From positions 1-9,386 of the forward strand of contig CALAVD010000439.1 in assembly GCA_937892085.1 (NCBI GenBank): DNA of 9,386 nt. The letters are read 5' to 3'. The DNA is from an uncultured Prevotellaceae bacterium (GTDB lineage: Bacteria; Bacteroidota; Bacteroidia; Bacteroidales; Muribaculaceae). Under the pieces are notes generated by a model. That model worked only from the letters and a program-made list of their open reading frames with translations. It made no database searches and was not told where the DNA came from. The position numbers and the translations under genes were made by a program. How positions within the stretch are numbered: position 1 is the stretch's first letter; the number at the start of each line of letters is the position of its first letter. Of the stretch, positions 1-7,744 are shown one piece after another.

Positions 1-123
1 CTGAAAAACAAATGCGGCGTGGGCGGCTCGGCACGCGGCGGTGAAATACTTATTCAGGGCGATAAGCGAGATGCCGTCCTCAATTACTTAAAGGGACGAG
101 GATTTAAAGCAAGAATTATTTAG
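1..123 (+). CDS. SUI1/YciH-type translation initiation factor, C-terminal part (5' end outside window)
   Basis: Frame 1 is open from the window edge to a TAG stop and encodes the last 40 residues of a protein. It contains KNKCGVGGSARGGEILIQGD followed by a Leu-rich helix and a GFKARII end. The CGxGG...GEIxxQGD...L...G(F/Y)KA pattern is the conserved C-terminal half of the SUI1/eIF1 domain, as in bacterial YciH. Proteins of this family resemble eukaryotic eIF1 and are thought to act on start-codon selection on the small ribosomal subunit; the bacterial role is poorly defined. Only the C-terminal part is visible, so total length and start cannot be judged. The next gene begins 18 bases after the stop on the same strand with no terminator between, so the two are probably co-transcribed. 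Confidence 0.85.
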   Translation: MKNKCGVGGSARGGEILIQGDKRDAVLNYLKGRGFKARII

Positions 124-141
124 CAACGATTAACTCACAAT

Positions 142-3100
142 ATGAGCTCAGGATTGATAAAGATTATCAAGGCATCAGCGGGGTCGGGAAAGACTTATAA
201 CCTCGCTCGCACCTATATAGCAAATTTGATAGGTGTTCCCACAGGCACTACTGTCAATGTGGATGGTAAAGATTATGAGCAGTTCACTCTTCGCAAGACG
301 CACAACTACCATCGTCATCTGCTTGCAATCACTTTTACCAACAAGGCTACCAATGAGATGAAGGGGCGCATCGTCAAGCAGCTCTACCAGCTCAGCATTG
401 GTAAGGGTGAGTATGAAGATGACTTTAGAATTATGTTCGTGAATTGTCAGTTCAGTGACATTGTCGATGCCGCAGGTAAGGCATTGCGCTCAATCCTCTT
501 TGACTATGCCAACTTCAATGTGAGCACTATCGACTCGTTTTTCCAGCGCGTGCTACGCAATTTTGCTCGTGAACTTGATCACGACTACAACTATGAGGTG
601 CAGATTGATCAAGATTACGCTACCAGCGTTGCTGTTCATGATTTCTTGCTGGAGTTAGGTGCCAGCGACAACAACCACTCAGCTATCAACAGGTGGGTGA
701 AGGAATACGTGAGCAACAACATCAGCAACAATAAGGATTGGAATTTCTTTGGCAATAGTGGCAGCCTCGAGAAATTTGCTGGTAACATCTACAAGGAGTT
801 TTTCCGTGAAAAGCAAGGTGAGATAGTAGAGTACCTTAAGGATATTGGCAGCGGTGCGGGCTCTTCGAGTGTTGAGAAGTTCAGGCTTAAGATTGCCGAA
901 GCTCGTAAAAGGCATCTCGAGGGTTTTAAAGAGTCAATAGAAAACTATCACGATTTCTTCTCCAGTCGTGAATTTGATGTGGAATCGCTGAAGCCCAAAT
1001 TGATTATCAAGTTTTTTGATGGTACTTTCACCGAGTTCACAGGTACTGAGGAAACCACGCTCAGGAATTATGCCTCATTGACCGATGCCCTCTCGACAAA
1101 AGTGATTTATGCTAAAGATAGAGGAAAACTTAGCACTGGTGACGATGAGGCATTTCAGAAAATGGTGCAAAAGACTGTGAAGCACTACGACCAATTCCTT
1201 ATCTATGACAGCATATTAAAAAATATATGGCACTTGGGCTTGTTGGGAAAAATCAACGAGAAGCTTGAGCAATACCGCAAAGACAGCAATAGTATTCTTA
1301 TTGCCGACACCAATGACTTGATAGACAAGGCTTTGCAAAGTGGTGCCGATTTTATCTATGAGCATGTGGGCATACAGTTCAATAACTACATGATTGATGA
1401 ATTCCAGGATACGAGCAAGAAGCAGTACAGCAATTTCTTGCCACTGCTCACAGAAAGCATAGGCCGTGGTAACGACAACCTCATCATTGGTGACGAGAAG
1501 CAGTCGATATATCGTTTCCGTAATAGCGACCCCAGTTTGTTGCGTGATGTGATAGTTAATGATTTTGCTGGGCGTAACATTGCGTCGCCTCTCAAAACCA
1601 ATTACCGCAGCTTTAAGGCGATAGTGGAATTCAATAACGAGCTGTTCACCGCAATGGTCAACGATTTGCAGTCGTCCAATTCTCTGCCATTACTCGTTAA
1701 GACTTATAATAATATCATTCAAAAAGTTCATAAGAGCGACAAGGCAGGAAGGGTAGAGGTGAATTTAGTGCCTAATGATGGAAGCGAGTCGCAAACTCGC
1801 CAAAAAATAAATAAGACATTGCCAGGACTCATCAACTCGATGCTCAGCCGTGGTTACCGAATGGGTGATATTGCCATCCTTGTCAATACCCACGACCATG
1901 GTCAGGAGATTATCGCCGAGATTATGAGGTATAACGAATCGATTAAAGACGACTCTCAATATCGCCGCATCGAGGTTATTTCAAGTGAGGCACTGCTGCT
2001 TGAGAATTCGCCGTCGGTAAAACTCATTTTGAGCGCTCTGCGATTCTTGGAGGTGACACAGTATCAGTTGCCCGATGACGATAATGATGACATGCCCGAG
2101 GAATTCAAAAAATTCCTTGAGAATCGAATAAATGAACAGCGCTACTACAAAATTCTCCACGATTTCATGACCAGCGTGCAGAATGCTGGTAAAGAATATG
2201 ATGCCGGTGAAATCCTTCACGATTGTCTGGAGAAAGACCATGCTGACAATAAGTCTCTCAATAACGTTGAGCGATTGAAAAAATATGACAGCATCACCCG
2301 TGAATTGATGCCCGACAAATCGGCACAACTGTCGAATCTTGTGAATGTTGTCGATAAGATTATCTCGAAATATCTCCTCTCGAGCATTACTGCCGAACTT
2401 GAGAACTCCTACCTGATGGCATTCGTTGATGTGGTGCATGCTTTCTCGCGACGGCACAATGGTGGCACAATAGCCGAGTTCTTGCAATACTGGGACTCGA
2501 TAAGTAATAAATTGACTCTTGGGTCAAGTGGCAGCATCAATGCCGTCAATGTGATGACAATCCACAAGTCTAAGGGCCTGGAGTTTAAATGCGTGATAGT
2601 TCCATTCGCCAATTGGCAGCTTGATAAGATGGATGAGGTTATATGGATTGAGAAGCAAAAGATAATAGATAATATCAACATTCTCGAGTCTATCAAGGAT
2701 ATCAGCCATGACTTGGTGCCTCCATTGGTGCCTATAGAGATGTCGAAGTTGAAGAAAACAGGATTTTTAGTTGACATTTACGATAGTGAGTGCGAAAAGA
2801 GTGTGATTGACAATGTCAATAAGCTGTATGTTGCTCTCACTCGCCCAAAGGAGGAGCTACACGTGTTTGCTTGCATCGGCAAGAATGACAATCCCGCAGG
2901 AAAGCCTAAGGTTAATAAAATGAGTAAAAGCTCACATTTACTACTCAAGTACTTGCCACAGTTGGTTATCAGCGGGGAAAAGATGGGCATGAGCGAGAGG
3001 TGTCTTGACACTTGCTATGTGAACGATGTTGAGACTCACGATTCTACTGCTGATGAGAACAAACTTCATACTTTCACGTTCCATGTGGGAGAAGTGAGGG

Positions 3101-3675
3101 ACGCCAGCGCCGACGAAGATGATAACCCCGAAGTGCTCTCGGTGAGAGACTACTGGGTGGCATCGGAGGTGCTGCCAGTTCATGTGTCGATGCACAATAC
3201 CAGTGGCACCCTCAAAGACGAGGGATTGAAGATGCATGCTTTGTTTGGCATGATTAAGAGTGAGCGCGATTTTGAACGTGCTTTCAGCTATGCCATGAAT
3301 CATGGCTTGCTCAGCGAGAATGTCTATTGGACACCACAGCGCGCACGCGAGCTCTTGGAGAGCATCAAGGCGAGTGAGCAGCTCATGCAGTGGTTTGATG
3401 ACGACAACATCTGCTACAACGAGCGTAACATCAGTTTCCCGACGTCGAAAGGCACCATTGACCACCGTCGCCCCGACCGCATCGTTAAGCGCAGCAACGG
3501 CGAGATGATCATTGTGGATTATAAATTTGGTTATAGCCACACTGCTAAGACGATAGCCAAGCACTCTGAACAGGTGCGAGAATATCTCCACTTGATGGGT
3601 GAGCTTGGCGAGACCAATGTGAAAGGTTTTGTGTGGTACGCCCGTTCAGGTAAAATTGTTGAGGTAGAGCAGTAA
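142..3675 (+). CDS. addA: AddA/RecB-like UvrD-family DNA helicase with C-terminal PD-(D/E)XK nuclease
   Basis: A 1177-residue superfamily 1 helicase-nuclease, expected to unwind and resect double-strand DNA ends for RecA-dependent repair. Helicase motifs appear in order: Walker A ASAGSGKT (K17, T18), motif Ia ITFTNKATNEMKGRI near residue 65, motif II DEFQDT (419-424), motif III GDEKQSIYRFR (450-460), a NYRS motif, motif V MTIHKSKGLEF (805-815), and motif VI LYVALTRPK with R901. The C-terminus carries nuclease signatures: H1032, PDRI with D1112, VDYK with D1126 and K1128, and QVREY (1144-1148). This architecture matches AddA of AddAB. The ATG at 142 is the first start and lies 11 residues before Walker A; there is no Shine-Dalgarno sequence, as is usual in Bacteroidetes. 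No AddB-like partner lies beside it in this window, so the symbol is given on domain architecture only. A stand-alone AddA-like protein is possible. Confidence 0.85.
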   Translation: MSSGLIKIIKASAGSGKTYNLARTYIANLIGVPTGTTVNVDGKDYEQFTLRKTHNYHRHLLAITFTNKATNEMKGRIVKQLYQLSIGKGEYEDDFRIMFVNCQFSDIVDAAGKALRSILFDYANFNVSTIDSFFQRVLRNFARELDHDYNYEVQIDQDYATSVAVHDFLLELGASDNNHSAINRWVKEYVSNNISNNKDWNFFGNSGSLEKFAGNIYKEFFREKQGEIVEYLKDIGSGAGSSSVEKFRLKIAEARKRHLEGFKESIENYHDFFSSREFDVESLKPKLIIKFFDGTFTEFTGTEETTLRNYASLTDALSTKVIYAKDRGKLSTGDDEAFQKMVQKTVKHYDQFLIYDSILKNIWHLGLLGKINEKLEQYRKDSNSILIADTNDLIDKALQSGADFIYEHVGIQFNNYMIDEFQDTSKKQYSNFLPLLTESIGRGNDNLIIGDEKQSIYRFRNSDPSLLRDVIVNDFAGRNIASPLKTNYRSFKAIVEFNNELFTAMVNDLQSSNSLPLLVKTYNNIIQKVHKSDKAGRVEVNLVPNDGSESQTRQKINKTLPGLINSMLSRGYRMGDIAILVNTHDHGQEIIAEIMRYNESIKDDSQYRRIEVISSEALLLENSPSVKLILSALRFLEVTQYQLPDDDNDDMPEEFKKFLENRINEQRYYKILHDFMTSVQNAGKEYDAGEILHDCLEKDHADNKSLNNVERLKKYDSITRELMPDKSAQLSNLVNVVDKIISKYLLSSITAELENSYLMAFVDVVHAFSRRHNGGTIAEFLQYWDSISNKLTLGSSGSINAVNVMTIHKSKGLEFKCVIVPFANWQLDKMDEVIWIEKQKIIDNINILESIKDISHDLVPPLVPIEMSKLKKTGFLVDIYDSECEKSVIDNVNKLYVALTRPKEELHVFACIGKNDNPAGKPKVNKMSKSSHLLLKYLPQLVISGEKMGMSERCLDTCYVNDVETHDSTADENKLHTFTFHVGEVRDASADEDDNPEVLSVRDYWVASEVLPVHVSMHNTSGTLKDEGLKMHALFGMIKSERDFERAFSYAMNHGLLSENVYWTPQRARELLESIKASEQLMQWFDDDNICYNERNISFPTSKGTIDHRRPDRIVKRSNGEMIIVDYKFGYSHTAKTIAKHSEQVREYLHLMGELGETNVKGFVWYARSGKIVEVEQ

Positions 3676-3684
3676 CAAGCTATA

Positions 3685-5481
3685 TTATTTAGCATTGAAC
3701 CAGCGACTGGTTATTATCAGGTCGCTGATGCGCCATGCCTCTTGCTGCCGGCTGATGAGTGGGCTGCTTCCAGCCGACATCATTGGTGCGGTGGCAACTG
3801 AGGTGATGTCGTCGCGCAGCACGCTGCAGCCTAACCCTTTCCATGATTGCGAGTTGAGCCCGAGCAGGTCGAGCAGAGTGGGGTAAATGTCGATTTGTCC
3901 TATTGGACCACCGATGCGCCCAGCTTGCCCGGAGTTGATGATAAGCATCACGCAGTTGTCGCCATCCTTGTCAATTGCTGGGCGGCCTTGAGGTGAGTCG
4001 TCAACCATCTCGTTGTGGTCGCTCACAATCACTATCATGGTGTTGTCGTAGATGCCTTGCCGCTTGAGCTGCGTAATGAAGTTGGCAAGCGCAGTGTCGA
4101 AGGCGTTGACGCGCTCCAGGTAGCAACGCACCTCCTCAGTATATTCAGCGCTGTTCATGACCCATGTGGCAGGCTCCATGGCTTCGTCGAAGGGATGATG
4201 CATTCCCGCCGTGGCTACGAGTGCCAAGAAAGGTTGCTTGCGCTCGGGAATGATTTGTGTCACTTCTTCGAGCAATGTCTTGTCGAGCAGATAATTGTTC
4301 TGTTTTATTGCTTCTCGAATGTCGTCTTTGCAATAGAAACTGCTGTAACCGTAGGTTTTAGCCATGTTCTTGACGTTCCATAGCGACGGCTCGTCACAGC
4401 AGGCGTAGAATGTGTCGTAGTTGCCTAACGCTTTGCAGAGAGTGGGATAGGAGGCATTGCTGTAGCTGTTGGCAACTACCTTTGTGTTGAGCGGAAGCAG
4501 ACCGGTGTTATACATGAAAATGCCGTCGCTGGAGCGGCCGTTCTTCACCTGCGACTTCATAGTGAGCGACACAAGGCATGTAGAGTCGCTGCACAGAGCT
4601 TTGAGAGTTGGAGCAACGTCAGTGCCACCAATCTGCATATTCACCGCCCATGAGTTTAGCGATTCTACTACCAGCAGAATCACGTTCTTACCCTGAGCAG
4701 TGGCAAATTTGTTGTCGTAGTAATGTGGCTGCACGTCAAGATATTGCTCCACTTGTTGTTTCTCTTCATCGCTAAGAGATTTTGTGTCAAAGATAGAGGT
4801 GAGTGCGCCATATATGACGTAAGGAACGGCACCATTAAGGTTCATATAGTTGCCCTGGCGAGTCCACATCACGCAATAGTCGTCGGTGAACTGCTGAGAA
4901 AAAGTGGTGGGTTCGTCGTTGTCGTTCTGGTGGATGGCGGTAGTGCCAATCTTTATCGCAATAAATCCTGCTATTGCTGCTAATGCAAGCAAGAGTCTTT
5001 GTTTTGAGGGTTGCTGCACCTTCTCAATAGGCTTTTTGAGCCACTTCCGGTAGATGGCATAAAGCACCACTGGTGGTAGCAGCACCTCAAGGATGCGGGG
5101 CTTGATAGCACCGAGAATGCTGGTCATCAATGTGCCGCCCATGTTTTCTGTCATAAAGAACGACGACAGAGGCATTAGGTCGCGATAAGTGGGCATGTAT
5201 AGGAATTGCGCTAAGCACCACAGGGTGACAAGCCATATTACAATCCAGCTCCACTTGCGCCATTTGGGGGGCAGCAGCACTAATGGGATGAGCAAGAAAA
5301 GAGCGTCGGCAAAGCTGTTAAGCACAAGCATCGCTTTGTCGCCAAGCGTTGTGTGGCTAAGCCATTCGTTGTCCATAAACTTGTTGAACTGGTGGCTTAC
5401 GAACAACAGCTGCACCATGATGCATCCCATCGACAGGAGATAGAACCACAAGTTGGCGTTCTTGAGAGTTTTTTCTTTCAT
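3685..5481 (-). CDS. LtaS-like membrane-anchored sulfatase-fold transferase (LTA synthase family)
   Basis: A 598-residue protein with five N-terminal membrane segments (about 11-29, 49-70, 77-95, 129-147, 162-180), then a periplasmic alkaline-phosphatase/sulfatase domain. Visible active-site elements are NVILLVVES (E273, metal ligand), GRSSD (315-319; S317 at the place of the LtaS nucleophilic Thr), the HHPFD pair H428/H429, and SDH (D488, H489, metal ligands). Family members transfer phosphoglycerol or phosphoethanolamine to lipids or glycans. Diderm Bacteroidetes are not known to make lipoteichoic acid, so the substrate is unknown. The chosen ATG at 5481 places a short charged stretch before the first membrane helix. 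A longer reading to 5541 would run back through a terminator hairpin and promoter and is rejected. The stop lies 9 bp from the stop of the convergent helicase gene. Confidence 0.85.
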   Translation of the reverse strand: MKEKTLKNANLWFYLLSMGCIMVQLLFVSHQFNKFMDNEWLSHTTLGDKAMLVLNSFADALFLLIPLVLLPPKWRKWSWIVIWLVTLWCLAQFLYMPTYRDLMPLSSFFMTENMGGTLMTSILGAIKPRILEVLLPPVVLYAIYRKWLKKPIEKVQQPSKQRLLLALAAIAGFIAIKIGTTAIHQNDNDEPTTFSQQFTDDYCVMWTRQGNYMNLNGAVPYVIYGALTSIFDTKSLSDEEKQQVEQYLDVQPHYYDNKFATAQGKNVILLVVESLNSWAVNMQIGGTDVAPTLKALCSDSTCLVSLTMKSQVKNGRSSDGIFMYNTGLLPLNTKVVANSYSNASYPTLCKALGNYDTFYACCDEPSLWNVKNMAKTYGYSSFYCKDDIREAIKQNNYLLDKTLLEEVTQIIPERKQPFLALVATAGMHHPFDEAMEPATWVMNSAEYTEEVRCYLERVNAFDTALANFITQLKRQGIYDNTMIVIVSDHNEMVDDSPQGRPAIDKDGDNCVMLIINSGQAGRIGGPIGQIDIYPTLLDLLGLNSQSWKGLGCSVLRDDITSVATAPMMSAGSSPLISRQQEAWRISDLIITSRWFNAK

Positions 5482-5486
5482 GGTTG

Positions 5487-5518
5487 CAAAGTTATGAAAA
5501 GTTTTTGTGTGGCACAAA
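5487..5518 (-). promoter_or_regulatory. Bacteroidetes-type promoter for the LtaS-like gene
   Basis: On the minus strand TAACTTTG (5494-5487) matches the -7 box TAnnTTTG, and TTTG (5518-5515) lies 20 bp upstream as the -33 box. Only five bases separate the -7 box from the ATG at 5481, so the transcript would start at or next to the start codon. The -33 box is the end of the T-tract of the ferredoxin terminator. Confidence 0.7.
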
Positions 5519-5563
5519 AAAAGAAATAGACATTGCGTCAAAAGTAAGATGCAATGTCTATTT
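5516..5563 (-). terminator. Rho-independent terminator after the ferredoxin gene
   Basis: A perfect 13-bp inverted repeat (5551-5563 and 5524-5536, arms AAATAGACATTGC and GCAATGTCTATTT) with a 14-base loop is followed on the minus strand by C and seven T residues. It lies 20 bases past the ferredoxin stop and ends exactly where the next gene's -33 box begins. Confidence 0.85.
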
Positions 5564-5583
5564 ATAAAGTTGTAACAGGGAAA

Positions 5584-5751
5584 TTAGCCCTCGCTGATTG
5601 CCTCGTTGGGGCAAGCCTCAGCGCAAGAACCACAGCTGATGCAAGTGTCAGGATCGATTACATAGATGTCGCCCTCGCTGATTGCGCCGGTTGGACACAT
5701 ATCCATGCAAGTTCCGCATGCTACACAGTCATCACTAATTACGTATGCCAT
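5584..5751 (-). CDS. Small 2[4Fe-4S] ferredoxin
   Basis: A complete 55-residue protein starting MAYVISDDCVACGTCMDMCP. It has two CxxCxxCxxxCP motifs, at Cys 9, 12, 15, 19 and Cys 37, 40, 43, 47. These eight cysteines bind two [4Fe-4S] clusters, as in the classic bacterial/clostridial-type ferredoxin, and 55 residues is the usual length. It is a soluble, low-potential electron carrier for anaerobic metabolism, for example with pyruvate:ferredoxin oxidoreductase or hydrogenase; partners are not shown here. The two halves are similar (CPTGAISEG and CPNEAISEG), reflecting the family's internal duplication. It has its own promoter (5807-5839) and terminator, so it is probably monocistronic. It is too short for many gene-length cut-offs and could be missed. 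Confidence 0.96.
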   Translation of the reverse strand: MAYVISDDCVACGTCMDMCPTGAISEGDIYVIDPDTCISCGSCAEACPNEAISEG

Positions 5752-5806
5752 AATAGAAAAATTTAAAATAGTTAAGTAAAATATTAGTTAGTCATGTAAA
5801 CAGCTG

Positions 5807-5839
5807 CAAAATTACAGTTTTTATTTCATTCAAACCAAA
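5807..5839 (-). promoter_or_regulatory. Bacteroidetes-type promoter for the ferredoxin gene
   Basis: The minus strand carries TAATTTTG (5814-5807) as -7 box and TTTG (5839-5836) as -33 box, separated by 21 bp. Transcription would start near 5801, giving an AT-rich leader of about 50 bases before the ATG at 5751. Confidence 0.7.
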
Positions 5840-5885
5840 TAAATAAGCAACTATTTTATGTGGTAACTGCAAAAAATGTGCCAAA

Positions 5886-6824
5886 TTATTTTCCAGAGGG
5901 GTGATTGTCGAGGGTTGAATCAACAATTATCTGTTCGGCTTCTTGCTTTTTCAGGTTCACCTTCACATGGTCGAAACCCTCGCCATAGACGCCTTTAATC
6001 TTAGCTTGCGAGACGAAAGCGTCGGGGTCGATGGCTTTGATGATGCGAAAGATGTGCATACTCTCGTAGTTGCGTGCCATCACCAGCAGCACGGTGGTCT
6101 CGGTCTGTGTGTACCAGCCGGTACCGTTTAGCACTGTGCAGCCACGGTGAGCCTCGCGGGTGATGACGTTGGCAATCTCTTTCCACTTCTTGGAGAAAAT
6201 CATGAACTGCACGCTCTGCCGGCTGCTGTCAATCACCATGTCGGCAGCGATGGAGCAGATGAACATGAAGATGAGACCATACACAATCTTATCTACTGTG
6301 TGGAAGATGAACCAGCTGCTGCCGATGATGAGCAGGTCGATATATATCAGTGTGCGTCCAAAGGAGATGTTGCTGTGCTTATTGACCATCGCCGCGATGA
6401 TGTCGGTGCCTGCCGAACTGCCGTTGTGGGTGAACACGATGCCGAGCCCCACGCCACACAGCACCGCACCGATGATAACGTTCATAAACGTCTGCTGCTC
6501 AACAATAGGCTTGGTGAAAATAGGAGTCATCACACCTAATAATATTGTAGCGATAGTTGCTCCGATTACTGTGCGTATTACAAACTGCTTGCCTACCGCC
6601 CTGAAAGCTATAGCTAACAAGATGGCATTGATGGCATAGTAGGTGATTGCGACATTCCATTTCAACCCGAAGTAGAAGAGAGAAGCAAGACCGGTGACAC
6701 CGCCGGTAACCACTTCCTCGGGCAGCACAAATGCTGAATATCCAAAGCAGTAACAGCACAACCCGATGAAGATCATCACATAATCCTTGACTTCATTAAG
6801 AATTTTCTTGCTCGATGCGTCCAT
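5886..6824 (-). CDS. YitT family membrane protein (YitT_membrane plus DUF2179)
   Basis: A 312-residue integral membrane protein. About five hydrophobic segments occupy residues 14-200 and include the family-typical stretches PEEVVTGGVTGLA (35-47) and NGSSAGTDIIA (134-144). A cytoplasmic DUF2179-type domain follows (about 205-289) with RGCTVLNGTGWY and a GEGFDHVKVN end. The family is widespread in Firmicutes and Bacteroidetes; its transport or signalling role is not firmly established. A longer reading from a TTG at 6851 exists. I prefer the ATG at 6824 because it leaves the short charged N-terminus normal for the family and a leader of roughly 38 bases after the -7 box at 6868-6875. No clear terminator separates it from the ferredoxin 134 bases downstream, so some readthrough is possible. 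Confidence 0.9.
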   Translation of the reverse strand: MDASSKKILNEVKDYVMIFIGLCCYCFGYSAFVLPEEVVTGGVTGLASLFYFGLKWNVAITYYAINAILLAIAFRAVGKQFVIRTVIGATIATILLGVMTPIFTKPIVEQQTFMNVIIGAVLCGVGLGIVFTHNGSSAGTDIIAAMVNKHSNISFGRTLIYIDLLIIGSSWFIFHTVDKIVYGLIFMFICSIAADMVIDSSRQSVQFMIFSKKWKEIANVITREAHRGCTVLNGTGWYTQTETTVLLVMARNYESMHIFRIIKAIDPDAFVSQAKIKGVYGEGFDHVKVNLKKQEAEQIIVDSTLDNHPSGK

Positions 6825-6867
6825 AGCATGATAGTATTTATGTTCTTTCAATTATTTTTTTGGGCTG

Positions 6868-6875
6868 CAAAATTA
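6868..6875 (-). promoter_or_regulatory. Probable -7 box of the YitT gene promoter
   Basis: TAATTTTG on the minus strand matches TAnnTTTG and is followed by CAGCCC, about 44 bases before the preferred ATG. No good TTTG box is found 19-21 bp upstream, so support comes from the -7 box and position only. Confidence 0.5.
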
Positions 6876-7110
6876 GTGTTTTTTATCAAACAATTAACCA
6901 CAATTACAAACAATTTTTTCTTTTTTCTTCTTAATGCACCGTCAACACTTTTTTGGCAACCAAAATATCAATTAAGTTGTGATTTATGTCGTTTTAGTTG
7001 TTTGACCATATTAGCGTTGGGGAATTGTCTTATAGATGAAAAAGCCATCTTAGATCTCAACAATAGAATAATTTTTGCCAAATGTAGCTTATTTTTCCCA
7101 AAAAATGGTT
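6876..7110. other. AT-rich divergent intergenic region without a gene
   Basis: This stretch separates the divergent YitT and lipoprotein genes. An open frame across it on the plus strand (from 6828) gives only a low-complexity Phe/Leu-rich translation of AT-rich DNA with no recognisable domain. I see no tRNA, riboswitch-like stem set or repeat. It probably holds upstream promoter and regulator-binding DNA for both genes, but no operator could be identified. Confidence 0.5.
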
Positions 7111-7118
7111 TATCTTTG
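7111..7118 (+). promoter_or_regulatory. -7 box of the lipoprotein gene promoter
   Basis: TATCTTTG followed by CATTG is a perfect match to TAnnTTTG. Transcription would start near 7124-7125, giving a leader of about 25 bases. The region 19-21 bp upstream is AT-rich but has no clean TTTG. Confidence 0.6.
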
Positions 7119-7149
7119 CATTGTTATTAATCCTAAACACATTTTTATT

Positions 7150-7674
7150 ATGAAGAAGTCATTATTATTTTTGTTGACAATTGTCACTGTTGCCATGTTC
7201 GCAAGCTGCAGCGGCGACAAGAAATCAGGTTCCGATGCCAGCGAGGAGAATATTGAGGGTGTAAAGTATGAGAACAGCGACTTCGGTTACTCGGTCGTTC
7301 TCCCTGAGGGCTTCGAGCAACAGAACAACGATGCCGAGATGGAGAAAAGCCGCGGTGGCAAACTCTTCCTTGCCGACGGTTGCATGATTGACATGACAGC
7401 CAGCGAGATGAACTACATCGGTGACATGACTCCCGAGAAGTCAATTGACCAGAGCATAGAGATGGCCAAAGCATTTAGTGAAGGTGCCGACATCAAGAAA
7501 ATTGATGACATCTCCTATGTTTCAAAGAGCCAGGATGATTTCGGACTACGCGCTCACTATGAGTGCCAGAAGAACGGCAAGAAATACATGGTTGACGTGA
7601 CTTATCCTGCCGACAAGAAAGAACAGTTTGACAAAGTCGTTGAGACGATTGTTAAGTCTTACAAGGTAAAATAA
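7150..7674 (+). CDS. Predicted lipoprotein of unknown function
   Basis: A 174-residue protein with a lipoprotein signal peptide: MKKSLLFLLTIVTVAMFASC, with the lipobox ending FAS-C at Cys20. A short polar linker (about 21-38) precedes a globular domain beginning YENSDFGYSVVLPEGFEQ and ending in a Lys-rich helix and KSYKVK. The pattern 'F-x-[YF] ... P-x-x-F' at the start and an amphipathic helix at the end recalls PsbP/DcrB-like folds, but this is only an impression. The linker lacks an acidic run after the cysteine, so I see no Bacteroidetes surface-export signal and expect the periplasmic face of a membrane. The ATG at 7150 is chosen because it gives the signal peptide; the in-frame ATG at 7075 lies upstream of the promoter box. 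The gene ends at a strong terminator and is probably monocistronic. Confidence 0.85.
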   Translation: MKKSLLFLLTIVTVAMFASCSGDKKSGSDASEENIEGVKYENSDFGYSVVLPEGFEQQNNDAEMEKSRGGKLFLADGCMIDMTASEMNYIGDMTPEKSIDQSIEMAKAFSEGADIKKIDDISYVSKSQDDFGLRAHYECQKNGKKYMVDVTYPADKKEQFDKVVETIVKSYKVK

Positions 7675-7697
7675 TTCTTTGTCACAAAGTAAAAGAT

Positions 7698-7737
7698 AAT
7701 GCAGGGTTCTGAAAATGAGAACTCTGCATTTCTTTTT
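7698..7737 (+). terminator. Terminator after the lipoprotein gene, possibly bidirectional
   Basis: The arms 7698-7710 and 7718-7730 form a 13-bp stem with one G-U pair and a 7-base loop, followed by TCTTTTT. On the minus strand the same stem is followed by ATCTTTTACTTT, so it could also end transcription of the original convergent tRNA gene 8 bases away. Confidence 0.85.
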
Positions 7738-7744
7738 GCTGTTG

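Noticed and set aside
2941..3591. Long antisense frame (216 codons) opposite the helicase 3' end
   Set aside because: The sense frame encodes motif-rich helicase-nuclease sequence; the antisense translation shows no domain and is a codon-use shadow.
3698..3712. Perfect 6-bp hairpin AACCAG-CGA-CTGGTT just past the helicase stop, considered as a terminator
   Set aside because: It is short, has no following T-tract, and lies within the coding end of the convergent gene.
5482..5541. Extended N-terminus (20 residues) for the LtaS-like protein
   Set aside because: The extension runs through the promoter boxes and one arm of a perfect terminator hairpin, and its residues do not resemble the family.
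5554..5766. Plus-strand open frame of 70 codons with many Ala and Cys codons
   Set aside because: It is the antisense shadow of the ferredoxin gene; the minus strand gives a perfect eight-cysteine ferredoxin.
6825..6851. TTG start giving nine more residues on the YitT protein
   Set aside because: The ATG at 6824 gives the usual short N-terminus; a TTG start without ribosome-binding support is less likely.
6828..7130. Plus-strand 100-codon open frame in the YitT-lipoprotein gap
   Set aside because: It overlaps the YitT start and promoter antisense, is low in complexity and Phe/Leu-rich from AT-rich DNA, and ends inside the lipoprotein promoter region.
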